A DNA stretch of 64,000 bases from CADCVT01 sp036389155 (GTDB lineage Bacteria > Actinomycetota > Thermoleophilia > Solirubrobacterales > Solirubrobacteraceae). The notes below the pieces were generated by a model. It was not told the origin of the DNA, did not search any database, and worked only from the letters and a program-made list of their open reading frames with translations. Of the stretch, positions 44,980 to 53,812 are shown in pieces. The stretch lies in NCBI GenBank assembly GCA_036389155.1, contig DASVQN010000052.1, positions 1 to 64,000 of the forward strand. Reading direction: 5' to 3'. Positions within the stretch are counted from its first letter, which is position 1, and each line of letters begins with the position of its first letter. Both the position numbers and the translations under genes were made by a program.

Positions 44980-45597
44980 GTGCCCAGCCCGGCGACATCG
45001 CGCGAGACCCTGCTCGACGCAGCGCTGCGCCTGTTGGAGGAGCGCGGGCCCGGAGCGGTGCGGATCCGCGACGTCGCGGCAGCCGCCGAGCAGTCGACGA
45101 TGGGGGTCTACACCCACTTCGGGTCCAAGCAGGGGCTGTTGGAGCAGCTCTACCTGCACGGCTTCCGGCGCCTGGAGGAGCGGCTCGCCGGCGTCGGCTC
45201 CGACGGGCGGGGGCGTGACGAGCTGCTGGCCTTCGCGCTCGCGTACCGCGCGTTCGCGCTCGAGAACGAGGCGCTCTACGGGCTCATGTTCGAGCGCGCG
45301 ACCCCGGACTTCGTTCCGTCGGACGCCAGCCGGCTGGCCGGGCTGGAGACCTTCGAGATGCTCGCGCGACGCATCGCCGCGTGGCGCCCCGACTTCCCGG
45401 ATCCCGCCGCCGACGCGCACCTGGTGTGGGCGACGATGCACGGCCTGGTCAGCATCGAGCTGATGCACGCGCGCTGGGGCGGCCCGCTCGTCGCGCACCT
45501 GCAGGGCGACCCGGAGGACAGCTTCGGCGCGGCGGTCGGTTCGCTGCTGGACGCGCTCGACGGCCGGGACGTCAGGACGCGACGCCGACGTCCGTGA
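44980..45597 (+). CDS. TetR family transcriptional regulator
   Basis: 205 residues from a GTG. The N-terminal HTH reads ETLLDAALRLLEERGPGAVRIRDVAAAAEQSTMGVYTHFGSK in words RIRDVAAAA and GVYTHFGSKQGL, a standard TetR domain (about residues 7-55). The C-terminal part with YRAFALENEALYGLMFE and VWATMHGLVSIELMHAR belongs to the WHG (TetR_C_33-like) type. It probably represses the divergent membrane protein gene and itself through the ATAAC/GTTAT palindrome. Confidence 0.88.
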   Translation: MPSPATSRETLLDAALRLLEERGPGAVRIRDVAAAAEQSTMGVYTHFGSKQGLLEQLYLHGFRRLEERLAGVGSDGRGRDELLAFALAYRAFALENEALYGLMFERATPDFVPSDASRLAGLETFEMLARRIAAWRPDFPDPAADAHLVWATMHGLVSIELMHARWGGPLVAHLQGDPEDSFGAAVGSLLDALDGRDVRTRRRRP

Positions 45598-45618
45598 CGC
45601 GAGCCGTAAGGCCGAGGC

Positions 45619-47046
45619 TCACCGCGCGCGGCCGAGGCGCACCCGCCGCGTCGCGGCGACGCGACCGCGGCGGACGACGACCCGCACGCTCCTCGCGCGC
45701 CCGCGGACCTTCGCACGCAGGCGGAAGCGGCAGTCGCGGCGGACCTTGACGCGGCGCGTCTTGCGCCCGATCTTCACGCGGACCCTGCCGGTGCACCTCC
45801 CGCCCAGCACGCGGCCGCCGACGACGAGCGTGCGCCGTCCGCGGCGGCGGATGCTGACCCGCAGGCCGGAGGGGTCGAAGCGCGGCGGCGTCGCGGGCGC
45901 CGTCGGCGGCTGCGGAACGGGCACGAGCGGGGGAGCGTCGGCGCCCAGCTGCGCGACCGCGCCGCCGAACGTCGCGAACGCCGGCTTACGCGAGTAGTCG
46001 TCGCGCAGCAGCCCGACCGCGGCGAACAGGTCGGAGCCGTCGGAGTCGTTGTCGCGCAGGTTGAAGTAGCGGTAGTCGCTGATCCCCAGCTCGCCCGACC
46101 ACTTCGAGACGACGTCGAGCGTGGACCGCAGGTCGGCGACCTGGCTCTCCTCCGACCGGCCGAGGTTCGTGGCGTAGCCGTTCTCGCTGATCCACGTGCT
46201 CACCTCGGGCCCGAGCTTGCCCTTCGGCATGTAGCAATTGCGCAGCAGCGTGAGCGCCTCGACGATCTCGTCGCCGGCGCTGCGGCCGGGCTGCGGCGCC
46301 GGCGGGTAGACGAGGCCGGGGTAGATCTGCAGGCCGACGTAGTCGACGGCCGCGCGGAAGGCGGGCGTGCCCTTCGCGCCGATGTCCTCCCAGAACTTGC
46401 GGTCGCCGTCCGGTCGCCAGCGCCACATCATCGAGAACCCGAGCTGGACGTCCTGGCGGCCCATCGCGTCGAGCTCCTCGCGCGCCGCCACCGTGCCCTG
46501 CACCAGCGCGTCGACGACGCCCTCGTACGCGCCGTCGGACGTGTTCTTCGAGCCGTCGAAGTTGCCCTCGTTGGTGATCGAGAGGGCCGACAGCGCGGGC
46601 CGCCTCCCCAGCTCCCGCGCCACCGCCCGCACGTACTGCACCCACGCCGCGATGTCGCCCTCCTTGCCCTCGGGCGGGTGGTAGCGGACCTGCGACTCGA
46701 CCTGGAAGCCGGCCGACGCGTACTTGTCGGTGAGCGCGGCGAACCGCTTGATGCCCTCGTCGCCGTCGGCCCAGAACAGCCGGTTGAGGCGCATGACGAG
46801 CGCCCGGCCGCCGGGCCGTAGGTCGCGCAGCGCGGCCATCGCCTTCGCGTCGTCCTCGGCGACGACGTTCGCCTGCCCGCCGCCCACGCTGCCGGCCGCG
46901 CCGGGGGTGATCCCGAACCGGATCGGGTGCGGCGGCTTGGTGACCGGCGGAGGGTCGGTGTTCAGGCAGTTGGGGTCGCTCTGCTGCGCGGCGGCCGTCG
47001 CCGGCAGCGCGAGGATCACGAAGACGAGCGTTGCGAGCCGTCGCAT
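45619..47046 (-). CDS. Secreted glycoside-hydrolase-like protein
   Basis: 475 residues with a signal peptide (MRRLATLVFVILALPATAAA). The TIM-barrel region (about 40-370) shows ALSITNEGNFDGS, an N-E pair in the position of the acid/base of clan GH-A, and STWISENGYAT, a strand-7-like nucleophile Glu. A Pro-rich linker (VPVPQPPTAPATPP) leads to a very basic Arg-rich C-terminal beta domain (about 390-475) that might bind acidic cell-wall polymers. Substrate unknown. It is divergent from the E1-like gene. Confidence 0.75.
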   Translation of the reverse strand: MRRLATLVFVILALPATAAAQQSDPNCLNTDPPPVTKPPHPIRFGITPGAAGSVGGGQANVVAEDDAKAMAALRDLRPGGRALVMRLNRLFWADGDEGIKRFAALTDKYASAGFQVESQVRYHPPEGKEGDIAAWVQYVRAVARELGRRPALSALSITNEGNFDGSKNTSDGAYEGVVDALVQGTVAAREELDAMGRQDVQLGFSMMWRWRPDGDRKFWEDIGAKGTPAFRAAVDYVGLQIYPGLVYPPAPQPGRSAGDEIVEALTLLRNCYMPKGKLGPEVSTWISENGYATNLGRSEESQVADLRSTLDVVSKWSGELGISDYRYFNLRDNDSDGSDLFAAVGLLRDDYSRKPAFATFGGAVAQLGADAPPLVPVPQPPTAPATPPRFDPSGLRVSIRRRGRRTLVVGGRVLGGRCTGRVRVKIGRKTRRVKVRRDCRFRLRAKVRGRARSVRVVVRRGRVAATRRVRLGRAR

Positions 47047-47087
47047 GGCAGCGAACGCTAGCGCCGCCGCATGTAGCCTCGCGCCGG

Positions 47088-49292
47088 ATGGACGACATCG
47101 ACCTCGAGGTCCTCGACCGCGTCCAGCGGCGCGTCCTGTGGCTGGCGACGGCGATCGTCCACCACGCGAACCGCGTCCGGCCCAACCCGAGCGGGATCAA
47201 GGTCGGCGGCCACCAGGCGTCGAGCGCGTCGATGGTCTCGCTCATGACCGCGCTGTGGTTCGCGTTCCTCCGCGCGCCTGACCGCGTCTCCGTCAAGCCG
47301 CACGCCTCGCCGGTGCTGCACGCGATCAACTTCCTGCTGGGACGGCTGGACGCGTCGTACCTGCCGCGGCTGCGCGAGTTCGGCGGGCTGCAGTCCTACC
47401 CGTCGCGGTCGAAGGACCCCGACCCGGTCGACTACTCCACGGGCTCGGTGGGCATCGGCGCGACGGCGGTCGTGTGGGGCGCGATCGCGCACCGCTACGT
47501 CGCGGGCCACTTCGACGTCCCGGTCGGCGGGCGGCAGATCGCGCTGCTGGGCGACGCGGAGCTCGACGAGGGCGCGGTGTGGGAGGCGATCGCGGACCCG
47601 ACGGTCCCCCAGCTGGGGGAGGTCCTGTGGGTCGTCGACCTCAACCGCCAGTCGCTCGACCGCGTCGTCCCGGACATCGCGGCGGGCCGCCTGGCGCGGA
47701 TGTTCGAGGCCGCCGGCTGGCACACCGAGATGGTCAAGTACGGCGCGCGGCTGCGCGAGCGGCCGGAGCTGCGCGCCCGCATCGACGCGATGCCCAACGA
47801 GGAGTACCAGCGGCTGCTGCGCGCGGACGCGGCCGAGCTGCGCGAGCGGATCGAGGTCGACGTCGGCGACCTCGACGACGCCGCGCTGCTCGCGACGTTC
47901 CGCGACCTCGGCGGCCACGACCTCGGGGCGCTGCTCGAGGGCTTCCGCAGCGCGGACGCCGTCCGCGACCGGCCGAGCATCGTCTTCGCCTACACGATCA
48001 AGGGGTGGTCGCTGCCGATCGAGGGCCACCCGTCCAACCACTCCGCGCTGCTCAACGACAGGCAGTTCGCCGACCTCGCCGCGACGCTCGGCGTCGACCC
48101 GGCCGACCCTTGGCAGCCGTTCACGCCGGGCTCGGAGGAGGCGCGCGTGTGCGCGGAGGTCGCGCAGCGGCTCGAGCGCGAGGAGCCGCGCGCCGCCGAG
48201 CCGCCGCCGCTGCCCGTCGAGTTCAGCCGCGGCCACGTCGGGACGGAGTCGACGCAGCAGGCCTTCGGGCGCTTCTTCGTCGACCTCGCGCACGAGGCGC
48301 CGGACGCGGCCGAGCGCGTCGTCACGGTCTCGCCGGACGTCGCCTCCTCCACCAACCTCGGCGGCTGGATCAACCGCGCAGGGATCTGGTCGCCGGGCGA
48401 GCGGATCGACTGGTTCGCCGACGACCCCGACACGCTCGTCAAGTGGCGGGAGTCGGACCACGGGCGGCACATCGAGCTCGGGATCGCGGAGGTCAACCTC
48501 GTCGGCCTGCTCGGCGAGCTGGGGGCGACGTGGTCGCGCGACGGCCAGCCGCTGCTGCCCGTCGGCACGATCTACGACCCGTTCGTCACGCGCGCGCACG
48601 AGCCGTGGTCGTTCGGGATCTACGCGGGCGGCCAGTCGATCCTCGTCGGCACGCCGTCCGGCGTGACGCTCGGGCCCGAGGGCGGCGCGCACCAGTCCGT
48701 CATCACGCCGTCGATCGGGATCGAGCAGCCGGGCTGCGTCTCGTGGGAGCCTGCGTTCGGCCGCGACTTCGAGTGGTGCTTCCTGCACGCGCTCTCGCGC
48801 CTCGGGCGCCCGGACGGGACCGCGTCGTACTTCCGGCTGTCGACGCGCCCGGTCGACCAGGCGCTCGCGGGCGAGGCGTCGCGCGACGACGTCCTGCGCG
48901 GCGGCTACGTCCTGCGCCGCGGGTCCGCGGCGGTGACGATCGTCGCGGTCGGCGCGCTCGTGCCGGAGGCGCTCGCGGCGGCGGAGGAGATCGACGCCGA
49001 GGTCGTCGTCCTGACGTCGCCCGACCTCGTCTTCAGGGCGCTGCAGGCCCGCCGCGGTCTGCGCGACGGCGACGACGCGATCCTCGACCGCCTGTTCGCC
49101 GAGCCCCGGCCGCTGGTGACGCTGCTCGACGGCCATCCGCACTCGCTCGCGTTCCTCGGCGGCGTGCACGGCGTTCCGGTGTCGGGGCTCGGGGTCACGG
49201 AGTTCGGCCAGTCGGGCGACATCGCGGAGCTCTACGCGTACCACGGCATCGACGCCGAGACCGTGGTCGGCGCCGCGCTCGACCTGCTGTGA
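47088..49292 (+). CDS. Transketolase / pyruvate dehydrogenase E1-like thiamine enzyme
   Basis: 734 residues. N-terminal thiamine-diphosphate domain: HQASSASMVSLMTALWF, STGSVGIGATAVVWGA and GDAELDEGAVWEA with the downstream VVDLNRQS. The pyrimidine-binding domain holds VSPDVASSTNLGGW and the glutamate in HIELGIAEVNLVGLLGELG. A short transketolase C-terminal domain ends the protein. It resembles AceE-like E1 enzymes but is shorter (AceE is about 890) and has no E2/E3 genes nearby. Its true 2-oxo acid or sugar substrate is unclear. TAGCCT 8 nt before the ATG suggests a leaderless start. Confidence 0.85.
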   Translation: MDDIDLEVLDRVQRRVLWLATAIVHHANRVRPNPSGIKVGGHQASSASMVSLMTALWFAFLRAPDRVSVKPHASPVLHAINFLLGRLDASYLPRLREFGGLQSYPSRSKDPDPVDYSTGSVGIGATAVVWGAIAHRYVAGHFDVPVGGRQIALLGDAELDEGAVWEAIADPTVPQLGEVLWVVDLNRQSLDRVVPDIAAGRLARMFEAAGWHTEMVKYGARLRERPELRARIDAMPNEEYQRLLRADAAELRERIEVDVGDLDDAALLATFRDLGGHDLGALLEGFRSADAVRDRPSIVFAYTIKGWSLPIEGHPSNHSALLNDRQFADLAATLGVDPADPWQPFTPGSEEARVCAEVAQRLEREEPRAAEPPPLPVEFSRGHVGTESTQQAFGRFFVDLAHEAPDAAERVVTVSPDVASSTNLGGWINRAGIWSPGERIDWFADDPDTLVKWRESDHGRHIELGIAEVNLVGLLGELGATWSRDGQPLLPVGTIYDPFVTRAHEPWSFGIYAGGQSILVGTPSGVTLGPEGGAHQSVITPSIGIEQPGCVSWEPAFGRDFEWCFLHALSRLGRPDGTASYFRLSTRPVDQALAGEASRDDVLRGGYVLRRGSAAVTIVAVGALVPEALAAAEEIDAEVVVLTSPDLVFRALQARRGLRDGDDAILDRLFAEPRPLVTLLDGHPHSLAFLGGVHGVPVSGLGVTEFGQSGDIAELYAYHGIDAETVVGAALDLL

Positions 49293-49780
49293 GCGTCGTC
49301 GTCCGGGCGGCGCGCGAGGAGGACGAGGACGCGCTCAGCGCGCTCGACCACCGGCTGTGGGCGACCAACCACACGCCGTCCCCGCGGCCGCCGAGCCCGC
49401 GCCCGTTCCTCACCGGCTGGGCCGCGGAGCACGAGGTCCTCGTCGCGGAGGTCGAGGGCGCGCTCGCGGGCTACGTCGCGGTGGGGCGGGTCCTCCCGAT
49501 CGAGGCCAACGCGCACGTCCTCGAGGTCAAGGGCCTGCTCGTCGACCCGGCACACCGCCGGCGCGGGATCGGGGCCGCGCTCGTGCGCGCGGCCGTGGAC
49601 GCGGCGACGCGACGCGGCGCGCGGCGGCTCACGCTGCGCGTCCTCGCGGCGAACCCCGAGGCGCGCGCGCTCTACGAGGCCGAGGGGTTCGTCGTCGAGG
49701 GCGTGCTGCGCGGGGAGTTCCTGCTCGACGGGCGCTACGTCGACGACGTCCTGATGGCGCTCGAGCTGCCGCGCGGCTAG
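49289..49780 (+). CDS. GNAT family N-acetyltransferase
   Basis: 163 residues from a GTG overlapping the stop of the thiamine enzyme. The acetyl-CoA loop is GLLVDPAHRRRGIGAALV, followed by LRVLAANPEARALYEAEGF, as in RimI-like acetyltransferases. A Pro-rich insert (TPSPRPPSPRPF) lies near the N-terminus. Translational coupling suggests shared regulation with the E1-like gene; the substrate is unknown. It overlaps the convergent MhqD-like gene by 4 nt. Confidence 0.88.
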   Translation: MSVVVRAAREEDEDALSALDHRLWATNHTPSPRPPSPRPFLTGWAAEHEVLVAEVEGALAGYVAVGRVLPIEANAHVLEVKGLLVDPAHRRRGIGAALVRAAVDAATRRGARRLTLRVLAANPEARALYEAEGFVVEGVLRGEFLLDGRYVDDVLMALELPRG

Positions 49781-50412
49781 CGCGGCGGGACGACGCGGTC
49801 GACCCACGCCGGCAGCGAGCCGAGGAAGCGCGGGTCGATGTTATGTCCGATCTCAGACTCGTGATACGCCACGTCCGCGCCGGCCGCCTCGAGCCGCTCG
49901 CGGGCGTCGCGCGCGAACTCGACGCCGATCACCGGGTCGCGCGTGCCGTGGCCGATCGCGACCGGGAACCCGCTCAGCCCGTCCTCGCGCAGCTGCCACG
50001 ACTCGACCGTCGGGATGAAGCCGCTCAGCGCGATGATGCCGGCCGGCAACGGCCGCCCGGTCCCGAGGCCGACCGCGTACGACATGACGCTGCCCTGGCT
50101 GAACCCGCCGAGGATGGTGCGGCTCCAGTCGAGGTCGAGGCCGTCGAGGAACTCCGTCAGCAGGCCGAAGCCCTGCGCGAACGACGCCGGGTCCGGGTAG
50201 CCGACGCGCGGGACCGCGTACCAGTGACGCCCGCCGGGCGGGAGGCTCAGCGGGCCGCCGGGCGTGACGCCGAGCAGGCGCCGCCGCGGGTCGAGGATGT
50301 CGAGCAGCGGAAAGAGGTCGTTCTCGTCGGCGCCGCGGCCGTGCATGAGGACGAGCGCGCCCTCCGGCTCGCCGGCGGCCGGGCGGATGCGGTGGACGAG
50401 CGTGTCGGTCAC
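49777..50412 (-). CDS. Carboxylesterase / phospholipase family hydrolase, MhqD-like
   Basis: 211 residues from a GTG overlapping the stop of the dioxygenase gene. Nucleophile GGFSQGSVMSYAVGL, Asp in GHGTRDPVIGVEFA, and His in EIGHNIDP form the triad; LVLMHGRGADENDLFPLL gives the oxyanion region. Bacillus MhqD is a similar enzyme encoded with the dioxygenase MhqO in a hydroquinone-stress operon repressed by MhqR (MarR family). The same trio is present here. Confidence 0.85.
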   Translation of the reverse strand: MTDTLVHRIRPAAGEPEGALVLMHGRGADENDLFPLLDILDPRRRLLGVTPGGPLSLPPGGRHWYAVPRVGYPDPASFAQGFGLLTEFLDGLDLDWSRTILGGFSQGSVMSYAVGLGTGRPLPAGIIALSGFIPTVESWQLREDGLSGFPVAIGHGTRDPVIGVEFARDARERLEAAGADVAYHESEIGHNIDPRFLGSLPAWVDRVVPPR

Positions 50413-51331
50413 GCCGCGACGCGCGGGTTGGTGAGCGGCGTCAGCGTCCGCTCCAGCCGCTCGCGCAGGTGCTCGTGCTGCGGCGGGAGCTTGAGCGCCT
50501 CGCCGAGCGAGTCCGGCGGCTCGTCGGCGTCGAAGCCGATGTCGCGGCTGGCCAGCTCGAACAGGACGCCGGCCGGGGTGCGGAAGTAGACGGAGTGGAA
50601 GTACTGGCGGTCGATGATCGTCGTGGGGTGCCTCCGGCGCCGGCGACCCGCCCGCGCCACGCGGCCAGCTCCGCGTCGTCGGCGGCGTTCCAGGCGATGT
50701 GGTGCACGCTTCCCGCGCCCTCGATGCCCGGCTCGGGCGGGGGCGCATCCCACTTGAGCTGGCCGCGCCGCTCGGCGCCCGCCGCGAGCCAGCGGCCCTG
50801 GTCGTCGCGCTGCATCCCGAGCGCCTCGAGCAGCGGCTCCGTGGCGGCGACCGCGGCGTCGCTCGCGTACGCGCGCACGCCGTGGAAGCCCTGGATCGCG
50901 TGCTCGGCGGGGACGTCCGGCGCGGCCGCGACGAGCGGCTCGTCGGGCGCGTCCGCCACCACCAGCGCGTTGGTCAGGCCCTCGGGGTCGTCGAAGCGCA
51001 GGACGCGCTCGCGGCGCTCGGCGGCGACGCCCTCGTCGGCCAGCCGCTGCTCCCAGAAGCCGAGCGCCTCCGCCGACCCGACGCGCCAGCAGACCGTGTG
51101 CACCATGCCGGCGCCGGGGCGTCCCCGGCGCGCGCCCGGGAACTCGAAGAACGTCATGATCGAGCCCGGCGTCCCGCGCTCGTCGCCGTAGTAGAGGTGG
51201 TAGACGTCGGGTGCGTCGAAGTTGACCGTCTTCTTCACCAGCCGCAGCCCGAGCAGGCGCGCGTAGAAGTCGACGTTGCGTGGCGCGTCGCCCGTGATCG
51301 CGGTGACGTGATGCAGCCCCTCGAGGTCCAT
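50409..51331 (-). pseudogene. Ring-cleaving dioxygenase (MhqO-like, VOC family) with a frameshift
   Basis: The 5' part reads MDLEGLHHVTAITGDAPRN through AAWRGRVAGAGG and includes two VOC modules (HHVTAI, GMVHTVCWRVG, HHIAWNA). Near 50630 the frame breaks. The correct continuation, PTTIIDRQYFHSVYFRTPAG, with the metal ligand in GVLFELASRDIGFD, is one base out of register and runs to 50409. Adding one base in the G/C run would restore about 307 residues. Either the gene is recently broken or the sequence has an error. Metal ligands are otherwise present. Neighbours point to quinone/aromatic stress. Confidence 0.8.
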
Positions 51332-51338
51332 GAGGGCG

Positions 51339-51368
51339 AGCCTAGCGCGTCGGTGATTGCATGTGCAA
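51339..51368 (-). promoter_or_regulatory. Promoter of the mhqO-like gene with MarR-type operator
   Basis: The minus strand has TTGCAC (51363-51368) and TAGGCT (51339-51344), 18 nt apart, 7 nt before the ATG, so the mRNA is probably leaderless. The palindrome TTGCATGTGCAA (51357-51368, arms TTGCA/TGCAA) covers the -35 box and is a typical MarR-family site lying between the two divergent genes. Confidence 0.6.
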
Positions 51369-51416
51369 CAATGTGTGCCCGCGACCGGATGCAGTGCTAC
51401 CGTCGCGCCGAACGCC

Positions 51417-51905
51417 ATGGCGTCACTTTCCAACGCGACACGACCGCTCGACGAGACCGAGCTCCGCGCCTGGCGCGGTCTGCTCCGCGCCCACGCGACG
51501 CTCGTCAAGCGGCTCGACGCGGAGCTCGAGTCGGCCCACGGGCTGCCCCTGACGTCCTACGAGGTCCTGCTCCACCTGGCCAAGTCCGACGGGGCGAAGA
51601 TGCGCATGTGCGACGTCGCCGAGTCGGTGCTGCTGAGCCGCAGCGGCCTGACCCGCCTCGTCGATCGCCTGGAGCGCGACGGCTACGTCGAGCGCGTCTC
51701 CTGCGCCGACGACGCGCGCGGCGCCTACGCCCGGCTCACCGACGCCGGCAGCGCGAAGCTCGAGGCCGCGTCGGGCACTCACCTCGAGGGCGTCCGCCAG
51801 CACTTCCTCTCGCATTTCGACCCGAGCGAGCTCACCCTGCTCGCCGAGGCGTGGGAGCGCGTCGCCGGCCCGTGCGGGCCGCAGGGCTGCGCCTCCGAGA
51901 CTTGA
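51417..51905 (+). CDS. MarR family transcriptional regulator, MhqR-like
   Basis: 162 residues from the ATG at 51417. The winged helix lies at about residues 40-110: EVLLHLAKSDGAKMRMCDVAESVLLSRSGLTRLVDRLE in words MRMCDVAES and SRSGLTRLVDRLERDGYVER. Flanking helices form the dimer interface. Cysteines in MRMCDVA and VSCADD could sense thiol-reactive quinones, as in the MhqR/QsrR group; that is inference. It probably represses the divergent dioxygenase/esterase pair and itself. Its stop overlaps the -35 box of hsp20. Confidence 0.85.
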   Translation: MASLSNATRPLDETELRAWRGLLRAHATLVKRLDAELESAHGLPLTSYEVLLHLAKSDGAKMRMCDVAESVLLSRSGLTRLVDRLERDGYVERVSCADDARGAYARLTDAGSAKLEAASGTHLEGVRQHFLSHFDPSELTLLAEAWERVAGPCGPQGCASET

Positions 51906-51931
51906 CACCCTTCGACTGAGATTTCTATACT
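51902..51931 (+). promoter_or_regulatory. hsp20 promoter, with weak HAIR-like repeat
   Basis: TTGACA (51902-51907) and TATACT (51926-51931) are 18 nt apart, close to consensus for the housekeeping sigma factor. CTTGACA-N7-ACTGAGA resembles, with mismatches, the HspR site CTTGAGT-N7-ACTCAAG. A perfect AAGGAGG (51960-51966) precedes the hsp20 ATG. Confidence 0.65.
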
Positions 51932-51970
51932 TCCCGGCGAGTAGCAAACCGATCGTCCCAAGGAGGAGAC

Positions 51971-52489
51971 ATGGCTCTTGTCCGCTGGGAGCCGGCTCGC
52001 GAGCTCCACACGATCCAGCAGGAGATGAACCGGCTCTTCAACACGTTCTTCGACGCTCCCGCGAGCGGCGGCGGCGTCACCGGCGGCCGGCGCTGGGTCC
52101 CGGCGATGGACCTCGTCGAGACCGACGACCACTTCGTGCTCCGCGCCGACCTTCCCGGGCTCGACGAGTCCGCGGTCAACATCGAGGTCAACGAGAACGT
52201 GCTCACGGTCTCGGGGGAGCGCTCGTTCGAGCACGAGGCCAAGAAGGACGGCTACTACCGCCTCGAGCGCGGCACCGGCCAGTTCAGCCGCAGCCTGACC
52301 CTGCCCGACGGCGTCGACCCCGACGCGATCACCGCGTCGTTCGACAAGGGCGTCCTCGAGGTGCGCGTCCCGAAGCCCGAGCAGCGCAAGCCCCGCCGCG
52401 TCCAGATCGGCGTCGGCGGCGGCGAGCAGCCCGCCATCGAGGGCACGGCCTCCACGCCGCAGTCCAACGGCGCGCCCGTCGCCGCGTAG
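51971..52489 (+). CDS. Hsp20/alpha-crystallin small heat shock protein
   Basis: 172 residues. The alpha-crystallin domain spans about residues 42-140: VPAMDLVETDDHFVLRADLPGL, VNIEVNENVLTVSGER, FSRSLTLPDGVD and the typical A.F..GVLEVRVPK end. The N-terminal arm (WEPARELHTIQQEMNRLFN) matches bacterial Hsp20 class A. It holds unfolding proteins as an oligomer. The promoter and ribosome site are the strongest in the window, which predicts high expression. A terminator hairpin follows. Confidence 0.95.
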   Translation: MALVRWEPARELHTIQQEMNRLFNTFFDAPASGGGVTGGRRWVPAMDLVETDDHFVLRADLPGLDESAVNIEVNENVLTVSGERSFEHEAKKDGYYRLERGTGQFSRSLTLPDGVDPDAITASFDKGVLEVRVPKPEQRKPRRVQIGVGGGEQPAIEGTASTPQSNGAPVAA

Positions 52490-52504
52490 AGCGGCCGTCG
52501 CCAT

Positions 52505-52529
52505 GGGCCGCCCCGCGGAGGGGCGGCCC
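52505..52529 (+). terminator. Terminator hairpin after hsp20
   Basis: GGGCCGCCCC (52505-52514) pairs perfectly with GGGGCGGCCC (52520-52529) around a 5-nt loop, 16 nt after the hsp20 stop. No U-tract follows; a weaker GC-rich repeat lies just downstream. Confidence 0.75.
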
Positions 52530-52573
52530 GCCGCCGATCGGGCCTCGGGCGGCGCGCCCTATCGTCAGAGGGC

Positions 52574-53812
52574 GTGCCGTTCGAGATCACCGCGCGCGAC
52601 CCGCACAGCCTCGCGCGCGCCGGGCTGCTGACCACCGCGCACGGCGTCGTCCGCACGCCCGCCTTCGTCCCGCTGGCGACGAAGGGCGTCGTCAAGGGCC
52701 TGCAGGCCGACGAGGTCGCCGGGCTCGGCTACGACATGGTCCTGGGGAACACGTTCCACCTGTTCCTCGAGCCCGGCCACGACCTCATCGCGGGCTTCGG
52801 CGGCCTGCACGAGTTCATGGGCTGGGACCGCCCGATCATCACCGACTCCGGCGGCTTCCAGGTCTTCAGCATGGGTCACGGCACGGTGGCCGACGAGGTC
52901 AAGGGCCGCGCGCCCTACGGCAGCGAGCGCGACGGCGCGGTCCTCGCCATCGAGGAGGAGGGCGTCACCTTCAAGAACCCGCGCAACGGCGACTCGGTGT
53001 TCATGGGGCCGGAGACGTCGATGGAGGTCCAGGCCGGCCTGAACTCCGACATCGCGCTCGTGTTCGACGAGTGCACGCCGTTCCACGTCGACCGCGACTA
53101 CACCGCTCGCTCGACCGAGCGCACCCACCGCTGGCTGGACCGCTGCCTGGACTGGCACGCCGAGCACGGCCCGCCCGGCCAGCTCGTCTACGGGATCGTG
53201 CAGGGCGGCGTCTACGAGGACCTGCGCCAGGAGGCGGCGCAGGCGGTCGCGGCGCGCGACGCGCTCGGCGGCATCGCCGTCGGCGGCTCGCTGGGCGCGC
53301 ACAAGGAGCAGATGCACGAGGTCGTCGGCTGGACGACGCGCCACCTGCCGGAGCACAAGCCGCGCCACCTGCTGGGGATCGGCGAGGTCGACGACCTCAT
53401 CCGCGGCGTCGAGCTCGGCATCGACACCTTCGACTGCGTGACCCCGACCCGCCTCGGCCGGCACGGCGTCGTCCTCATCCCCGACGCCGGCAAGCGCTGG
53501 CGGGTGGACCTGAGCGCGGCGCGCTTCAAGGACTCCAAGGAGCCGATCGAGGACGGCTGCCCGTGCCCGGCCTGCTCGCAGGGCCTCCCGCGCGGCTACC
53601 TCCGCTACCTGGCCAAGAACCGCGAGCTGACCGGCGTCCGCCTGCTCAGCCTGCACAACCTCGTCTACCTGGCGCGCCTCATGCGTGACCTGCGCGAGGC
53701 GATCGCCGAGGGCCGCCTCAGCGAGGTGGCGGAGGCGCTGCGGCGAGGGGCGGCTCCGTCGACGGCTGCGGTGTCGTCAGCTCCGTCTCCTCCCGCTCGG
53801 CCAGCGCGATGA
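52574..53812 (+). CDS. tgt: tRNA-guanine (queuine) transglycosylase
   Basis: 412 residues from a GTG. Substrate and catalytic motifs: LGNTFHLFLEPG, IITDSGGFQVFSMG, the nucleophile aspartate in GIDTFDCVTPTRLGRHG, and zinc site CPCPAC with downstream LHN. It exchanges guanine-34 in certain tRNAs for preQ1 or queuine. No queuosine biosynthesis genes are nearby. TATCGT 8 nt upstream and absence of a Shine-Dalgarno site imply a leaderless mRNA. A low-complexity Ala/Pro/Ser tail overlaps the convergent SDR gene by 95 bp. Confidence 0.95.
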   Translation: MPFEITARDPHSLARAGLLTTAHGVVRTPAFVPLATKGVVKGLQADEVAGLGYDMVLGNTFHLFLEPGHDLIAGFGGLHEFMGWDRPIITDSGGFQVFSMGHGTVADEVKGRAPYGSERDGAVLAIEEEGVTFKNPRNGDSVFMGPETSMEVQAGLNSDIALVFDECTPFHVDRDYTARSTERTHRWLDRCLDWHAEHGPPGQLVYGIVQGGVYEDLRQEAAQAVAARDALGGIAVGGSLGAHKEQMHEVVGWTTRHLPEHKPRHLLGIGEVDDLIRGVELGIDTFDCVTPTRLGRHGVVLIPDAGKRWRVDLSAARFKDSKEPIEDGCPCPACSQGLPRGYLRYLAKNRELTGVRLLSLHNLVYLARLMRDLREAIAEGRLSEVAEALRRGAAPSTAAVSSAPSPPARPAR

